Shown: positions 1 through 8,644 of the stretch, one piece after another
Numbering within the stretch: the first letter of the stretch is position 1
How the letters are laid out: the number at the start of each line of letters is the position of its first letter
Source: Streptomyces barkulensis
GTDB lineage: Bacteria; Actinomycetota; Actinomycetes; Streptomycetales; Streptomycetaceae
Reading direction: 5' to 3'
NCBI RefSeq assembly: GCF_002843305.1
Contig: NZ_PGSG01000053.1
Span: 1 to 64,000, forward strand
Length of the DNA stretch: 64,000 bases
Position numbers and translations under genes: made by a program
The notes under the pieces: generated by a model
Database searches by the model: none
Seen by the model: the letters and a program-made list of their open reading frames with translations, nothing else
Told to the model about the DNA's origin: nothing

Positions 1-328
1 CTCAAGCGGTCGGCAGGAGGTGGTGGCTGCGGCCGGTCGAGCCTCGTCACGAGAACGGTACCCATGCCGACGGGGCTACGGAGTGGATCCTGCCCGGGCA
101 ACCGCTTCGGCAGGGACAGCGCCGGCGAACTCATCCGCTCCTGGGCGTCCTGCGACCAGTGGTGGTTGTCGCGCTGCCGGCTGTGGCGGAGGCGGACCCG
201 CGTCCGTCTGAGCCCGGAGAAAGGGCCGCGCCCGGCCCGCGGGTTCCGGGTGGGGAACTGGCGGGCCGGGCGCGGAAGGAAGGACCGGTGGGTCCTGGAC
301 GGGCCGGGGACGGGCCCCGGAACCCGGG
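1..328. other. No recognisable gene; window edge
   Basis: Open frames here are short, lack a ribosome binding site and read as Arg/Gly/Pro-rich noise. A weak 6-bp GC hairpin at 304-320 lies just downstream of the sodN stop and may help terminate it. I see nothing else. Confidence 0.5.
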
Positions 329-724
329 TCAGGCCTTCTTGGTCTCCCAGAAGATCTTGTCGATCTCGGCGATGAGGTCCAGCAGCTTCTGGCCCGTGGC
401 CGGGTCGGTGGAGCCCTTGGCGGCCGAGGCGGCCTTGAGGGCGTCGTTCACCAGCTGGTGGAGCTGCGGGTACTTCTCGAAGTGCGGGGCCTTGAAGTAG
501 TCGCTCCACAGCACCGAGATGTGGTGCTTGGCGAGCTCGGCCCGGTTCTCCTTGATGTACGTCGCACGAGCCCGGTAGTGCGGGTCGTCGTTCGCCTGGT
601 ACTTCTCCTGGATGGCCTTGACCGACTCGGCCTCGATGCGGGCCTGGGCCGGGTCGTAGACGCCGCAGGGAAGGTCGCAGTGGGCGCTGACCTTCACCTT
701 CGGGGCGAACAGGCGGGAGAGCAT
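329..724 (-). CDS. sodN: Nickel-containing superoxide dismutase (SodN)
   Basis: Converts superoxide to oxygen and hydrogen peroxide in the cytoplasm using a nickel centre. The 131-residue product has the family length. Residues 1-14 are a propeptide; cleavage before His15 exposes the nickel hook HCDLPCGVY, in which His15 (mature His1), Cys16 and Cys20 bind nickel. The ATG at 724 is preceded by AAGGAC at normal spacing. The gene diverges from sodX, which encodes the protease expected to remove the propeptide. On the coding strand a TAATCT -10-like hexamer lies at 762-767. In streptomycetes sodN responds to nickel, but no Nur box was identified by eye. Nothing in the protein looks abnormal. Confidence 0.97.
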   Translation of the reverse strand: MLSRLFAPKVKVSAHCDLPCGVYDPAQARIEAESVKAIQEKYQANDDPHYRARATYIKENRAELAKHHISVLWSDYFKAPHFEKYPQLHQLVNDALKAASAAKGSTDPATGQKLLDLIAEIDKIFWETKKA

Positions 725-796
725 AGAGCTGTCCTTCCTCGTGATCGTCTTCTCACGTGCGAGATTACTCCGTGAGGAGCGCCTTTTCGCGTGTGC

Positions 797-834
797 CCCC
801 GCATCCCTGGGACAAAAGTCCGAGGGATGCGGGG
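797..834. other. Long hairpin in the sodN-sodX divergent region
   Basis: A 12-bp perfect outer stem (797-808 with 823-834), a single G/G mismatch and a further 4-bp stem close an AAAA tetraloop at 814-817. It lies between the start codons of two divergent genes, so it is not an ordinary 3' terminator. It could be an insulator, part of the sodX 5' leader, or an operator. Confidence 0.6.
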
Positions 835-892
835 ACCAGGGGGGTACACGGGCAGGGCGCAGGGGCGAGCACGGGACCGGGAGGTACGGCGG

Positions 893-1309
893 ATGCCGGA
901 GCGGGCGGACGAGCAGGAGGGCCGCGGGCTGCTGCGGACCGGGCTGGCCGAGGTCTACAACCCGTCGATGGAGCCGACGCTGCGCCCCGGCGATCTGCTG
1001 GTGGTGCGCTACGGGGGAGCGGTGCGGCCCGGGCACGTGGTCGTGGTGCGGCATCCCTTCCAGCACGACCTGCTGATCGTCAAGCGGGCCGTGGAGCGGC
1101 GGGACGGCGGCTGGTGGGTGCGGGGCGACAACCCGTCGGTGCGCAACGACAGCCGCGAGTTCGGGGTGGTGCCCGACGAGCTCGTGGTGGCGCGGGCGTG
1201 GATGCGGCTGCGGCCCCTGCGGCGGGTTCAGCGCACCCCGGGGGCGTTGCTGGGCTGGGTCTTCTCGGCGCTGCGGCCGCTGCTCTCCAGGCGTTTGCGG
1301 GCCCGGTAG
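893..1309 (+). CDS. sodX: Nickel-type superoxide dismutase maturation protease (SodX)
   Basis: Signal-peptidase-like serine protease that matures SodN by exposing its nickel-binding N-terminus. The 138-residue protein carries the S26-type nucleophile box NPSMEPTLRPGD (Ser25), the general base Lys64 in LLIVKRAV, and the GDN-x-SxDSR-like box near residue 78. It lacks the N-terminal membrane anchor of export signal peptidases, as expected for a cytoplasmic substrate. The ATG at 893 follows GGGAGG at about nine nucleotides; an upstream in-frame start near 791 falls inside the long hairpin and was not used. Its 3' end overlaps the convergent CGNR gene by 82 bp. Confidence 0.93.
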   Translation: MPERADEQEGRGLLRTGLAEVYNPSMEPTLRPGDLLVVRYGGAVRPGHVVVVRHPFQHDLLIVKRAVERRDGGWWVRGDNPSVRNDSREFGVVPDELVVARAWMRLRPLRRVQRTPGALLGWVFSALRPLLSRRLRAR

Positions 1310-1842
1310 GCGGCGACGTTGGCGCGGGTGGCGCAGCGGTCGGAGCAGTAGCGCCGGGAGCGGTTGGTCGAGGTGTCCAGGTAGGCGTTGCGGCAGGGGT
1401 CGGCCTGGCAGACGCCCAGCCGGTCCACGCCCAGGTCGGTGAGGTGGAAGGCCAGGCCCATGCAGGCGACGGCCGCGTATCCGGCGGTGGCGTTGGCGGG
1501 GTGGTCGGCCAGGTGCATGTGCCAGCGGGGGCGGCCGGCGTCGTCCAGATGGCCGTGGCCGGAGATCTGCGGGCTGGCCGGGAACTCCAGCAGCAGGGCG
1601 TTGAGCAGGTCCACGGCCCTGGTTTCGTCGCCTTCCGAGGCGGCCGTGAAGACCGCGCGCAGCCGGGTGCGCACTCCCCGCAGCCGGGTCACGTCGGCCT
1701 CCGTGGCGCGCCGCGCGGCGCTCTGGCCCGGTCCGAAGAGGGCGCGTACGGCCTCCACGGAGGTGAGCGTGTCCTCGCCTCGCCGCGGCTGCTCGGTGTT
1801 GACCAGCCGCACCGCGAAGTCCGAGTAATAGTTCAGTTCCAC
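1228..1842 (-). CDS. CGNR zinc-finger (ABATE domain) regulator
   Basis: Probable DNA-binding regulator of 204 residues. The N-terminal part is an ABATE-type domain (putative ligand binding). The C-terminal part is the CGNR zinc finger: GVCQADPCRNAYLD with a second cysteine pair in RRYCSDRC, followed by an Arg-rich stretch. It is transcribed away from the methyltransferase gene at 1942, and the 100-bp gap contains an AT-rich patch near 1909-1922 suited to a shared promoter. The target genes are unknown; the methyltransferase is the obvious candidate. The 3' end overlaps sodX on the other strand. Confidence 0.85.
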   Translation of the reverse strand: MELNYYSDFAVRLVNTEQPRRGEDTLTSVEAVRALFGPGQSAARRATEADVTRLRGVRTRLRAVFTAASEGDETRAVDLLNALLLEFPASPQISGHGHLDDAGRPRWHMHLADHPANATAGYAAVACMGLAFHLTDLGVDRLGVCQADPCRNAYLDTSTNRSRRYCSDRCATRANVAAYRARKRLESSGRSAEKTQPSNAPGVR

Positions 1843-1941
1843 TTGTGGTCCTTACGGGCGCGCTCTATGGTCGGGGAGAGGGGTGGGTAAGGGTTGCCTC
1901 TCGGTACAGGCTATTACGTATCCAGGGTGCGGGAGGCTGTC

Positions 1942-2760
1942 GTGACACGGGCGGACACGGAGACCGGGACGGGGTCGGGCGAGCCGGCGGGCACGGCCGA
2001 GGGCGAGCGGTGGAGGCACTGGCAGGAGAGCTGGGACCGGCAGCAGGAGTGGTACCTGCCCGACCGGGAGGAGCGCTTCGCGGCGATGCTCGACGCCGTC
2101 GAGGCGCTGGTGGGGACCGAGCCGAAGGTGCTGGACCTGGCCTGCGGCACGGGGAGCATCACCGGTCGGCTGCTGCGCCGGTTCCCCGGGGCCGCCGGCA
2201 CCGGGGTCGATCTGGACCCGGCCCTGCTGGCCATCGCGCGCGGCCACTTCGCCGCCGAGCCCCGCGCCGCGTTCGTCACCGCGGACCTGCGCGACCCGCG
2301 GTGGACGGACGCCCTGCCGCACCGGTCGTACGACGCCGTGCTCACCTCCACCGCGCTGCACTGGCTGCGCACCGACGAACTGCGGGCGCTGTACGGGCGG
2401 CTCGCGGGCGTCCTGAGGGACGGCGGGGTCCTGATCAACGCCGACCACATGCCCGACCCCGCCACGCCCCGGATCAACGAGGCCGTGAACGCCTTCCACC
2501 GGGCGCGGCGCGAGCGGGAGAAGGCCGCGGGCACCCAGGACTGGGCGGACTGGTGGGCGGCGGCCGCCGCCGACCCGGTGCTGGCCGAGCCGGCCGCCGA
2601 GCGCTTCCGGATCTTCGGCGACCCGGTGGCGGGGGACCACGCCGACGGTGAGACGCAGTCCGCGGCCTGGCACATGGAGGCGCTGCGCGCGGCGGGCTTC
2701 GCCGAGGCGCGGACGGTGTGGGCGTCGCCGGCCGACGCGATGGTGCTCGGCCTGAAGTGA
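1942..2760 (+). CDS. Class I SAM-dependent methyltransferase
   Basis: Predicted 272-residue methyltransferase of the Methyltransf_25 type; the substrate is not apparent. The S-adenosylmethionine site shows motif I, VLDLACGTGSITGRLL, near residues 55-70, the acidic residue after strand beta-2 in GTGVDLDPAL, and a motif IV-like DAVLTSTALHWL. GTG 1942 is chosen because GGGAGG lies eight nucleotides upstream; an in-frame TTG near 1894 has no such site. It is followed by a strong bidirectional terminator. It diverges from the CGNR regulator, which may control it. Confidence 0.85.
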   Translation: MTRADTETGTGSGEPAGTAEGERWRHWQESWDRQQEWYLPDREERFAAMLDAVEALVGTEPKVLDLACGTGSITGRLLRRFPGAAGTGVDLDPALLAIARGHFAAEPRAAFVTADLRDPRWTDALPHRSYDAVLTSTALHWLRTDELRALYGRLAGVLRDGGVLINADHMPDPATPRINEAVNAFHRARREREKAAGTQDWADWWAAAAADPVLAEPAAERFRIFGDPVAGDHADGETQSAAWHMEALRAAGFAEARTVWASPADAMVLGLK

Positions 2761-2801
2761 CCGGGCCGGCGGCCCGGAGACGGCTCGCGGGTGGAAAGGC
2801 T

Positions 2802-2841
2802 GCGGGGGGCGGTACGGGCCTGGTCCCGTACCGCCCCCCGC
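2802..2841. terminator. Bidirectional terminator hairpin
   Basis: Perfect 17-bp inverted repeat (2802-2818 with 2825-2841) with a 6-nt loop, between the convergent methyltransferase and malic enzyme genes. Confidence 0.9.
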
Positions 2842-2874
2842 GGCCGTGTCACACAGTGGGCGCTCAGCCGGCGC

Positions 2875-4080
2875 TCAGCGCCGCGCCACGCCCTCCGCGC
2901 GGGCGGCGGCGGCGACGGCGGAGGTCACCGCCGGGGCGACCCGCTCGTCGAACGGGGAGGGGATCACACAGTCGGCGCTCAGCTCGTCGGCGACCACCGC
3001 GGCCAGCGCCTCGGCGGCGGCCAGCTTCATACCCTCGGTGATCTTCGAGGCCCGCACCTGGAGGGCGCCGGCGAAGATGCCGGGGAAGGCGAGGACGTTG
3101 TTGATCTGGTTCGGGTAGTCGCTGCGGCCGGTGGCGACGACCGAGGCGTACTTACGGGCGACGTCCGGGTGGATCTCCGGAGTGGGGTTGGCCATGGCGA
3201 AGACGAAGGCGTCCTTCGCCATCCTCGCGACGGCCTCCTCGGGGACCGTGCCGCCGGACACGCCGATGAAGACGTCCGCGCCGTCCATCGCGGAATCCAG
3301 CGATCCGCTCAGCTTGGCCTTGTTGGTGAAGCCCGCCAGCTCCCGCTTGACGTCGGTGAGGTCGGTGCGGTCGGCCGAGACGATGCCCTTGCGGTCGCAG
3401 ACCGCCACGTCGCCGATGCCGGCCTCCACCAGGATCCGTGCGATGGCCACCCCGGCCGCACCGGCCCCGGAGATGACCGCGCGCAGCTCGCCGAGCGCGA
3501 CCCCGCGCAGCCGGGCGGCGTTGCGCAGCGCGGCGAGCGTGACGACCGCCGTGCCGTGCTGGTCGTCGTGGAAGACCGGGATGTCAAGGCGCTCCTGGAG
3601 CCTGCGCTCGATCTCGAAGCAGCGCGGAGCGGAGATGTCCTCCAGGTTGACGCCCCCGAAGGAGGGCGCCAGCCGGACGACGGTCTCCACGATCTCGTCC
3701 ACGTCGGTGCAGTCCAGCGCGATCGGGACCGCGTCCACGCCGCCGAACTGCTTGAAGAGGATCGCCTTGCCCTCCATCACCGGCAGCGACGCCTGCGGGC
3801 CGATGTCGCCCAGGCCCAGCACCGCGGTGCCGTCCGTGACGACCGCGACGACCTGCGACTTCCAGGTGTAGTCGTGGACCAGTTCCGGCTGCTCGGCGAT
3901 GGCGCTGCACACCTTGGCCACACCCGGCGTGTAGGCCAGGGAAAGGTCGTCCGCGTCCCGCACCGGCACGGTCGCCCGGACCGCCATCTTGCCGCCGCGG
4001 TGCAGGGCGAACGCCGGATCGATGGCCGACTCGACGCCGCCGTCCAGCTCGCCCTGGGAATTGACGATCTCCGCTGCCAC
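2875..4080 (-). CDS. NAD(P)-dependent malic enzyme
   Basis: Oxidative decarboxylation of L-malate to pyruvate and carbon dioxide, linking the TCA cycle to pyruvate. The 401-residue size matches the short bacterial malic enzymes without a phosphotransacetylase domain. Visible signatures are [12 protein letters not shown] near the N-terminus, the catalytic lysine region, the metal-binding FHDDQHGTA, the Rossmann motif [12 protein letters not shown] and [10 protein letters not shown]. The start is GTG 4080 with AAAGGGG upstream. Cofactor preference (NAD or NADP) cannot be read safely by eye. It stands alone, with a terminator downstream and an intergenic region of about 560 bp upstream. Confidence 0.93.
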   Translation of the reverse strand: MAAEIVNSQGELDGGVESAIDPAFALHRGGKMAVRATVPVRDADDLSLAYTPGVAKVCSAIAEQPELVHDYTWKSQVVAVVTDGTAVLGLGDIGPQASLPVMEGKAILFKQFGGVDAVPIALDCTDVDEIVETVVRLAPSFGGVNLEDISAPRCFEIERRLQERLDIPVFHDDQHGTAVVTLAALRNAARLRGVALGELRAVISGAGAAGVAIARILVEAGIGDVAVCDRKGIVSADRTDLTDVKRELAGFTNKAKLSGSLDSAMDGADVFIGVSGGTVPEEAVARMAKDAFVFAMANPTPEIHPDVARKYASVVATGRSDYPNQINNVLAFPGIFAGALQVRASKITEGMKLAAAEALAAVVADELSADCVIPSPFDERVAPAVTSAVAAAARAEGVARR

Positions 4081-4640
4081 TGTTTGACCCCTTTGCTGAA
4101 ATTCCTGATCGAGGGTGGCCGCTGCCTGGTCGAGGCGCGGGCGGGCACCACGTCCGCGGCCTCTCCGGCGGATGGGGCCGCCGTCGAGGTGGTAACGGAC
4201 GCCGGGCGCGTCGCACTCACGCCCTGGTCCCCGGGTGAGGGGTGTAACTGCTCTTTCTACCGGATGAGCACCACCACGCACGAATGTCTTCCGTCTCACC
4301 GGCTGCCCGCGAAGTACGCCGGACATGGGGCATCCTGGGCAAAGGGCCTGTAGAGAGGGTGGAAGGCCGATCGACACCCCGGGAGGGGAGTGACGAAGCT
4401 CTCCCCCTGTGTGCACGCCTCCGCTCATTCGAGCGGAGCGGACGATCGGGCGGGCTGTGGCATACGTCTCGCCTGGCGCCGATCGTTCCCGGTCGCCCGT
4501 TATCCGATTTTGACATGCCAGGCATCCTGGCCTCGGGTGTCCGGATGGCAAGATGCCCACATCACGCAGTGTCGCCGCGCGCCCCGGGCGTGCCCGGACG
4601 ACCCCGGACACTCCACATCACCCCGCAGGAGGACCCCCTC
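4081..4640. promoter_or_regulatory. Divergent regulatory region, malic enzyme / amino acid ABC operon
   Basis: No convincing gene in 560 bp. It contains an 8-bp hairpin (4419-4426 with 4431-4438) and, towards the transporter, a consensus -35 hexamer TTGACA at 4510-4515. One base further on lies a 15-bp interrupted palindrome, GCCAGG-CAT-CCTGGC (4517-4531), which would sit in the promoter spacer. A repressor operator is inferred; no good -10 match follows at 17 nt. Confidence 0.5.
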
Positions 4641-5618
4641 ATGACCGCACGCACCGACCGCCCCCTGCCCTCGGTGGAGGGCTCCCGCAGGCCGTCCGCG
4701 CGCCGGCGCCTGGCCGCCGCCGCGGCCGTCGCGATCACCGGCTCCCTGCTGCTGACCGCGTGCGGGGACCAGACCGACGAGGGCGGCAAGGGGGGCGGCG
4801 GCGAGGCCAAGAGCTCCGAGGCGCCGCTGTTCGACAAGCTCCCCAAGGACATCCAGTCCGCCGGCGTCATCAAGGTCGGCTCGGACATCGCCTACGCGCC
4901 GGTCGAGTTCTACGACGAGAACGACGAAATCGCCGGTATCGACCCGGACATCGCCGAGGCCCTGGAGAAGCAGCTCGGCGTCGAGCTGGAGTTCGGCAAC
5001 GGCACCTTCGACGGGCTGATCACCGGTCTGAACTCCGGCCGCCACGACATCATCATGTCGGCGATGACCGACACCAAGCAGCGCCAGGAAGGCCTGGACG
5101 ACAAGGGCGAGAAGGTCGGAGAGGGCGTCGACTTCGTCGACTACTTCCGGGCCGGCTCCACGATCCTGGTCAAGAAGGGCAACCCGGAGGGCATCAAGTC
5201 CCTGGAGGACCTCTGCGGCGAGACCGTCGCGCTCCAGCGCGGCACGGCGAACGAGGAGCTCGCCGAGACGCAGAGCGAGAAGTGCGACAAGCCGATCAAG
5301 ATCCTCGCCTTCGACAAGGACACCGAGGCCCTCCTCCAGGTCAAGCAGGGCCGCGCGGTCGCAGACATCAACGACTACCCGGTCGCCGCGTACAACGCCA
5401 AGACCTCCGGTGGCGGTGAGGACTTCGAGGTCGTCGGCGACCAGATCGACGCCGCCCCCTACGGCATCGCCGTCAGCAAGGAGAACACCGAGCTGCGCGA
5501 CGCCATCAAGGCGGCCCTGGACGCCATCATCGAGAACGGCGAGTACCAGAAGGTGCTGGAGAAGTGGGAGGTCACCGACGCCGGAGTCGAGGAGGCCACC
5601 GTCAACGGCGGTAAGTGA
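4641..5618 (+). CDS. Amino acid ABC transporter substrate-binding lipoprotein
   Basis: Extracytoplasmic solute receptor (family 3) of a polar amino acid importer, 325 residues. A long basic n-region, a hydrophobic stretch and the lipobox LLTAC (Cys41) mark it as a lipoprotein anchored to the outer face of the membrane. The binding fold begins at VIKVGSDIAYAPVEF, with GIDPDIAEAL and the DYFRAGSTILV hinge region typical of the family. The ATG at 4641 has AGGAGG upstream. First gene of a three-gene operon (lipoprotein, permease, ATPase) with short gaps. The substrate may be glutamate/glutamine or another polar or basic amino acid; not decidable from sequence. Confidence 0.93.
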   Translation: MTARTDRPLPSVEGSRRPSARRRLAAAAAVAITGSLLLTACGDQTDEGGKGGGGEAKSSEAPLFDKLPKDIQSAGVIKVGSDIAYAPVEFYDENDEIAGIDPDIAEALEKQLGVELEFGNGTFDGLITGLNSGRHDIIMSAMTDTKQRQEGLDDKGEKVGEGVDFVDYFRAGSTILVKKGNPEGIKSLEDLCGETVALQRGTANEELAETQSEKCDKPIKILAFDKDTEALLQVKQGRAVADINDYPVAAYNAKTSGGGEDFEVVGDQIDAAPYGIAVSKENTELRDAIKAALDAIIENGEYQKVLEKWEVTDAGVEEATVNGGK

Positions 5619-5661
5619 GCCGCAGCGAACCTCCGTAGTTCCACAGCAAAGGTAACTCTCC

Positions 5662-6666
5662 GTGTCCGAACCTGAAGACAAGGCACCATCCGCGCCGGTG
5701 CCGGCCTCCAACACCGAGGGCGGTGGAGCCGGGGCGGGCGGTGCGGCACCGGTGGCCAAGAGCTCCCCGGTGCCGCCCGAGGCCGTCAAGGCCATCCCGG
5801 TGCGCCACTACGGCCGCTGGATAAGCGCCGCGATCGTGCTCGTCCTGTTCGGCCTGGTGGTGGCGGCCTTCGTCAACGCCGACATCACCTGGCCGACGGT
5901 GGGGCGCTACCTCAACCACGAGACGATCCTCACCGGTGCGGTCAACACCCTGTGGATCACCCTGCTCGCCATGTTCATGGGCGTGGTGCTCGGCACCGTC
6001 CTCGCGGTGATGCGGCTGTCGAAGAACCCGGTGATGTCGTCCGTCGCCTGGGGCTACATCTGGGTCTTCCGTGGCACCCCCGTCCTGGTGCAGCTGCTGA
6101 TCTGGTACAACCTGGCGCTGATCTTCCCGATCCTGGACCTGGGCTTCTACCGCGACGAGATGAACGACGTGATGACGCCGTTCCTCGCCGCGCTGCTGGG
6201 CCTGGGCCTGAACGAGGCCGCCTACATGGCCGAGATCAGCCGCGCGGGCATCCAGTCGGTGGACGAGGGCCAGACCGAGGCGGCCCACGCGCTCGGCATG
6301 ACCGGCTCGCGCACCATGCGCCGCATCGTGCTGCCGCAGGCCATGCGGGTCATCATCCCGCCGACGGGCAACGAGTTCATCAACATGCTCAAGACCTCGT
6401 CGCTGGCCTACGCCATCCAATACAGCGAGCTGCTGTTCTCCGCCACCAGGATCTCCTCGCGCAACCTGGAGGTGATGGAGCTGCTGCTGGTGGCGACCAT
6501 CTGGTACCTGATCCTCACCACGATCTTCAGCGTCGGCCAGTTCTACCTGGAGCGCTACTTCCAGCGCGGCTCGTCCCGCAACCTGCCGCCCACGCCGTGG
6601 CAGCGGGTGCGCGGGAGCCTCACCTCGTTCCGCACGCCGAGCCGGGTGGGAGGGAAGACGGTATGA
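5662..6666 (+). CDS. Amino acid ABC transporter permease (HisM/GlnP family)
   Basis: Inner-membrane channel subunit, 334 residues. A roughly 45-residue Pro/Ala/Gly-rich cytoplasmic extension precedes the first membrane segment ([18 protein letters not shown]). The HisMQ-type core [22 protein letters not shown] follows, and the EAA loop, site of docking to the ATPase, is visible as [21 protein letters not shown]. It starts with GTG and is 43 bp downstream of the lipoprotein gene. Its stop codon overlaps the ATG of the ATPase gene (ATGA), indicating translational coupling. One permease gene is present, so a homodimeric channel is likely. Confidence 0.93.
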   Translation: MSEPEDKAPSAPVPASNTEGGGAGAGGAAPVAKSSPVPPEAVKAIPVRHYGRWISAAIVLVLFGLVVAAFVNADITWPTVGRYLNHETILTGAVNTLWITLLAMFMGVVLGTVLAVMRLSKNPVMSSVAWGYIWVFRGTPVLVQLLIWYNLALIFPILDLGFYRDEMNDVMTPFLAALLGLGLNEAAYMAEISRAGIQSVDEGQTEAAHALGMTGSRTMRRIVLPQAMRVIIPPTGNEFINMLKTSSLAYAIQYSELLFSATRISSRNLEVMELLLVATIWYLILTTIFSVGQFYLERYFQRGSSRNLPPTPWQRVRGSLTSFRTPSRVGGKTV

Positions 6667-7436
6667 CCACCCCAGCTGTCCCGATGGTGAAGGCGGAGGG
6701 CGTCCACAAGTCCTTCGGCCACGCCCACATCCTCAAGGGCATCGACCTGGAGGTCGCCGCGGGCGAGGTGTTCTGCCTGGTCGGCCCGTCCGGCTCCGGC
6801 AAGTCCACCTTCCTGCGCTGCATCAACCACCTGGAGAAGATCAGCGCCGGGCGGCTGTCGGTCGACGGCCATCTGGTCGGCTACCGGCAGAAGGGCGACA
6901 AGCTCTACGAGCTCAAGGAGCGCGAGGTCGCCGCCCAGCGCCGCGACATCGGCATGGTCTTCCAGCGCTTCAACCTCTTCCCGCACATGACCGCGGTGGA
7001 GAACGTCATAGAGGCGCCCGTCCAGGTCAAGGGCGAGTCGAAGACGGCGGCCCGGGAGCGGGCCCTGAAGCTGCTGGAGCGGGTCGGACTCGGCAACCGG
7101 ACCGACAACTACCCCTCCCAGCTCTCCGGCGGCCAGCAGCAGCGGGTGGCCATCGCCCGCGCGCTGGCGATGGAGCCCAAGCTGATGCTCTTCGACGAGC
7201 CCACCTCGGCGCTCGACCCGGAGCTGGTCGGCGAGGTGCTGGACGTCATGCGCGGGCTGGCCGAGGACGGCATGACGATGGTCGTCGTCACCCATGAGAT
7301 GGGCTTCGCCCGGGAGGTCGGCGACTCGCTGGTCTTCATGGACGACGGCGTGGTCGTGGAGTCGGGCCATCCGCGCGATGTGCTGACCGATCCGCAGCAC
7401 GAGCGGACGAAGGCGTTCCTGTCGAAGGTCCTCTGA
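6663..7436 (+). CDS. Amino acid ABC transporter ATP-binding protein
   Basis: Energises the importer formed with the two upstream gene products; 257 residues. Walker A is GPSGSGKST, the Q-loop is in [13 protein letters not shown], the signature is LSGGQQQR, Walker B is [12 protein letters not shown] and the switch histidine is in VVTHEM. All are intact and in the usual order. The start overlaps the permease stop by four bases. The 180 bp to the next gene contain no obvious terminator. Confidence 0.96.
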   Translation: MTTPAVPMVKAEGVHKSFGHAHILKGIDLEVAAGEVFCLVGPSGSGKSTFLRCINHLEKISAGRLSVDGHLVGYRQKGDKLYELKEREVAAQRRDIGMVFQRFNLFPHMTAVENVIEAPVQVKGESKTAARERALKLLERVGLGNRTDNYPSQLSGGQQQRVAIARALAMEPKLMLFDEPTSALDPELVGEVLDVMRGLAEDGMTMVVVTHEMGFAREVGDSLVFMDDGVVVESGHPRDVLTDPQHERTKAFLSKVL

Positions 7437-7603
7437 GAGGCGGACGCCGTCGCGAGGGCGGTGCGGATCCCGGACCGGGGCCCGCACCGCCCTTTTCGCC
7501 TTTCCGGCGTCGTCCGCGCCGCCCGGCTGTCCACCCGGCCGTCCGTGCGGGCCGGCGGCGAGTGTCACACGGCCGTCCTGTTTCGCGGCGGCCCGGCTCG
7601 GCC

Positions 7604-7609
7604 TAGGGT
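7604..7609 (+). promoter_or_regulatory. -10 hexamer TAGGGT of a probable leaderless transcript
   Basis: The hexamer fits TANNNT and ends seven bases before the ATG at 7617. No ribosome binding site lies between, so transcription probably starts at or next to the start codon. Confidence 0.55.
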
Positions 7610-7616
7610 TTGGATC

Positions 7617-8579
7617 ATGTTTGCTGCCTATGCCGCGCGCATCGACCGAGACAAGCCGCTGACCGGACTGGAGCTGGGCGAGCGTCCGGAGCCGGACGTT
7701 CCGCTCGGCTGGACGACCGTCGACGTCAAGGCGGCGTCCCTCAACCACCACGACCTGTGGTCCCTGCGCGGCGTCGGCCTGGACGAGGAGTCACTGCCGA
7801 TGATCCTCGGCTGCGACGCGGCCGGGGTGGACGCCGACGGCAACGAGGTCGTGCTCTACTCCGTCATCGGCGCGACCGGGCACGGGGTCGGGCCGCGCGA
7901 GCGGCCCTCGATCCTGACCGAGAAGTACCAGGGCACCTTCGCCGAGCGGGTCGCCGTACCGCAGTGGAACGTCCTGCCCAAGCCGAAGGAGCTCTCCTTC
8001 GAGGAGGCGGCCTGCCTGCCGACGGCCTGGCTGACCGCGTACCGGATGCTCTTCACCAACGCCGAGGTGCGCCCCGGGGACTCCGTCCTGGTGCAGGGCG
8101 CGGGCGGCGGCGTCGCCACGGCCGCCATTGTGCTGGGCGCCGCGGCGGGCCTGCGGGTCTTCGCCACCAGCCGGGACGAGGCCAAGCGCAGGCGGGCCGA
8201 GGAACTGGGCGCCGAGGCGGCGTTCGAGAGCGGCGCACGGCTGCCGCACCGGATGGACGCGGTGATCGAGACGGTCGGGGCCGCCACCTGGTCCCACTCG
8301 GTGAAGTCCCTCAAGCCCGGCGGCAGGCTGGTCATCTCGGGCGCCACCAGCGGACCGAACCCGCCGGCCACCGAGCTGAACCGGATCTTCTTCCTGGAGC
8401 TGAAGGTCGTCGGCTCCACGATGGGGTCCAAGGAGGAGCTGGCCGGGCTGCTGAACTTCTGCGCGGCCAAGGGCGTCCGCCCGGTGATCGACTCCACGCT
8501 GCCGCTGGACCGGGCCCGCGAGGGCTTCGAGAAGATGGCGGCGGGCGACCTCTTCGGCAAGATCGTCCTGACGGTCTGA
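7617..8579 (+). CDS. Quinone oxidoreductase-like MDR dehydrogenase (zinc-independent)
   Basis: NAD(P)H-dependent medium-chain reductase of 320 residues; the substrate is unknown, probably a quinone or enone. The GroES-like N-terminal half has NHHDLWSLRGVG. The cofactor half has LVQGAGGGVATAAIVLGAAAG, the Rossmann glycine motif, and FATSRDEAKR after strand 2. The structural-zinc cysteine cluster is absent, placing it with the quinone reductase side of the family. The ATG at 7617 follows a TAGGGT hexamer by seven bases and has no Shine-Dalgarno sequence, so it is probably leaderless. The stop codon lies inside an 8-bp tandem repeat. Confidence 0.88.
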   Translation: MFAAYAARIDRDKPLTGLELGERPEPDVPLGWTTVDVKAASLNHHDLWSLRGVGLDEESLPMILGCDAAGVDADGNEVVLYSVIGATGHGVGPRERPSILTEKYQGTFAERVAVPQWNVLPKPKELSFEEAACLPTAWLTAYRMLFTNAEVRPGDSVLVQGAGGGVATAAIVLGAAAGLRVFATSRDEAKRRRAEELGAEAAFESGARLPHRMDAVIETVGAATWSHSVKSLKPGGRLVISGATSGPNPPATELNRIFFLELKVVGSTMGSKEELAGLLNFCAAKGVRPVIDSTLPLDRAREGFEKMAAGDLFGKIVLTV

Positions 8580-8597
8580 CGGTCTGACGGTCTGACG
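8570..8597. repeat. 8-bp tandem repeat across a stop codon
   Basis: Three and a half copies of GACGGTCT; the TGA of the preceding gene is read from the repeat. Gain or loss of a unit would shift the frame and change the C-terminus. Confidence 0.9.
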
Positions 8598-8644
8598 TTC
8601 CGGCGGCCCGCCACCGTTCCCGGGGAGGCGGACCGCCGAATTCC

